Assembly: GCA_021850505.1 (NCBI GenBank)
Contig: JAJZLW010000005.1
Location: 1 to 36,916, forward strand
Direction of reading: 5' to 3'
Length of the DNA stretch: 36,916 nt
DNA from: Thermoplasmata archaeon
Lineage (GTDB): Archaea; Thermoplasmatota; Thermoplasmata; Thermoplasmatales; Thermoplasmataceae
Positions within the stretch are counted from its first letter, which is position 1. The number at the start of each line of letters is the position of its first letter. A program made the translations under genes and the position numbers. Positions 36,347-36,916 of this stretch are shown here, piece after piece. A model generated the notes under the pieces. That model saw only the letters and a list, made by a program, of their open reading frames with translations. It did no database searches and was not told the DNA's origin.

Positions 36347-36916
36347 TTACTCTTCCACTTCTACTGTCAGACCGAGTTTCTCAGTGAGTTCCTTGTATCT
36401 GTTTCTTATTGTGACTTCAGTCACTCCTGCTACCTCGGCAACAGATCTCTGAGTTCTCCTTTCGCCAGTCAGGAGAGATGCAATGTATATTGCAGCTGCT
36501 GCCACGCCGGTAGGGCCCTTGCCTGAAGTAAGGTCATTGTCTCTTGCGAGTTTGAGTATGTCATTAGCCTTCTTCCTGGCCTCTGCTGAAAGTTTAAGCT
36601 TGCTGCAGAACCTGTTCACGTAATCATCCGGCTTAGACGGAATTATGTTTAGTTTCAGATACCTGCTCATAATCCTGTATGTCCTTCCGATCTCCTTTTT
36701 CTTTACCCTTGTAACAGATGCAATTTCATCGAGTGTCCTTGGCACGTTGGTCAGTCTGCACGCTGCGTAGATCGAACCTGCAACGACACCTTCTATGCTT
36801 CTGCCCCTGATCATGTTCTGTTTCACTGCCTTCCTGTAGATCACAGCAGCACTTTCCCTTACGTCATTCGGTATGCTCAGATTAGATGCCATTCTCTCGA
36901 GTTCCTGAAGAGCCTG
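36347..36916 (-). CDS. tfb: Transcription initiation factor TFB, C-terminal core (cut by window edge)
   Basis: TFB is the archaeal TFIIB, which binds TBP and BRE/TATA DNA and recruits RNA polymerase. The frame runs through the window edge ([12 protein letters not shown] reads on past 36892), so the zinc ribbon and B-reader lie outside. Two cyclin repeats are visible: the first with [32 protein letters not shown] and PRTLDEIA, the second with [13 protein letters not shown] [19 protein letters not shown] and [20 protein letters not shown]. Fully conserved; a housekeeping copy is likely, though archaea may have several. Confidence 0.93.
   Translation of the reverse strand, partial: QALQELERMASNLSIPNDVRESAAVIYRKAVKQNMIRGRSIEGVVAGSIYAACRLTNVPRTLDEIASVTRVKKKEIGRTYRIMSRYLKLNIIPSKPDDYVNRFCSKLKLSAEARKKANDILKLARDNDLTSGKGPTGVAAAAIYIASLLTGERRTQRSVAEVAGVTEVTIRNRYKELTEKLGLTVEVEE

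Noticed and set aside
1..36916. CRISPR array, rRNA genes, prophage
   Set aside because: No regularly spaced direct repeats, no rRNA sequence and no phage structural genes were seen on reading.

Overview
The window is archaeal and most likely from an acidophilic Thermoplasmatales relative, judged by gene content rather than any database match. Pointers are a Thermoplasma-type zinc glucose dehydrogenase, paired ether-lipid synthases (GGGP synthase and DGGGP synthase), a TFB initiation factor, KEOPS Pcc1, Trm1, MptD, UPF0147, a tRNA-Tyr with a 37/38 intron, TATA boxes about 25 nt before start codons (leaderless transcripts), Arg codons mostly AGG/AGA, and roughly 40-45 percent GC by eye. Genes are tightly packed, with 1-8 bp overlaps and back-to-back convergent stop codons.

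Layout. 1-11,000: end of an MFS-like transporter, a CBS protein, an exonuclease-like protein with an RHH-like partner, purC, a THUMP-like methyltransferase, a bacterial-type GTP cyclohydrolase II, glucose dehydrogenase plus folD, purE-purK and an amino-acid-permease/CBS fusion with a newly called 54-codon gene behind it. 11,100-17,100: a 50-codon charged protein gene, tRNA-Tyr, then a cell-surface block (MMPL/RND exporter, divergent PepSY-type secreted protein and anchored glycoprotein-like protein, a membrane protein plus HTH regulator pair). 17,300-19,700: Lrp-like RAM domain, UPF0147, HTH regulator, rpiA, acyl-CoA thioesterase.

19,760-23,415 is the most interesting part: four co-directional genes encoding a small two-helix protein (VirB2/CedA1-like), a polytopic membrane protein (VirB6/CedA-like), a two-helix-plus-soluble-domain protein (VirB3/PrgI-like) and a VirB4/HerA-type ATPase. 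No relaxase or coupling protein is nearby, so I infer a chromosomal DNA-transfer or import machine related to the crenarchaeal Ced/Ted systems.

23,800-30,960: mptD, a THEP1-like NTPase with an altered P-loop, trm1, the two ether-lipid synthases, purS-purL and a Gfo/Idh/MocA oxidoreductase. 30,970-36,060 is an accessory island ending at tRNA-Leu: an orphan DNA methyltransferase, an IS607-family element (tnpA, tnpB, probable omega RNA) that splits a SAM methyltransferase gene at a GG dinucleotide, and an AbrB-type antitoxin with a decayed PIN toxin. Pcc1 and a truncated TFB gene close the window.

Together the metabolic genes cover de novo purine synthesis (purC, E, K, S, L; no purQ here), one-carbon/pterin metabolism, Entner-Doudoroff glucose entry, ribose phosphate and membrane-lipid synthesis.
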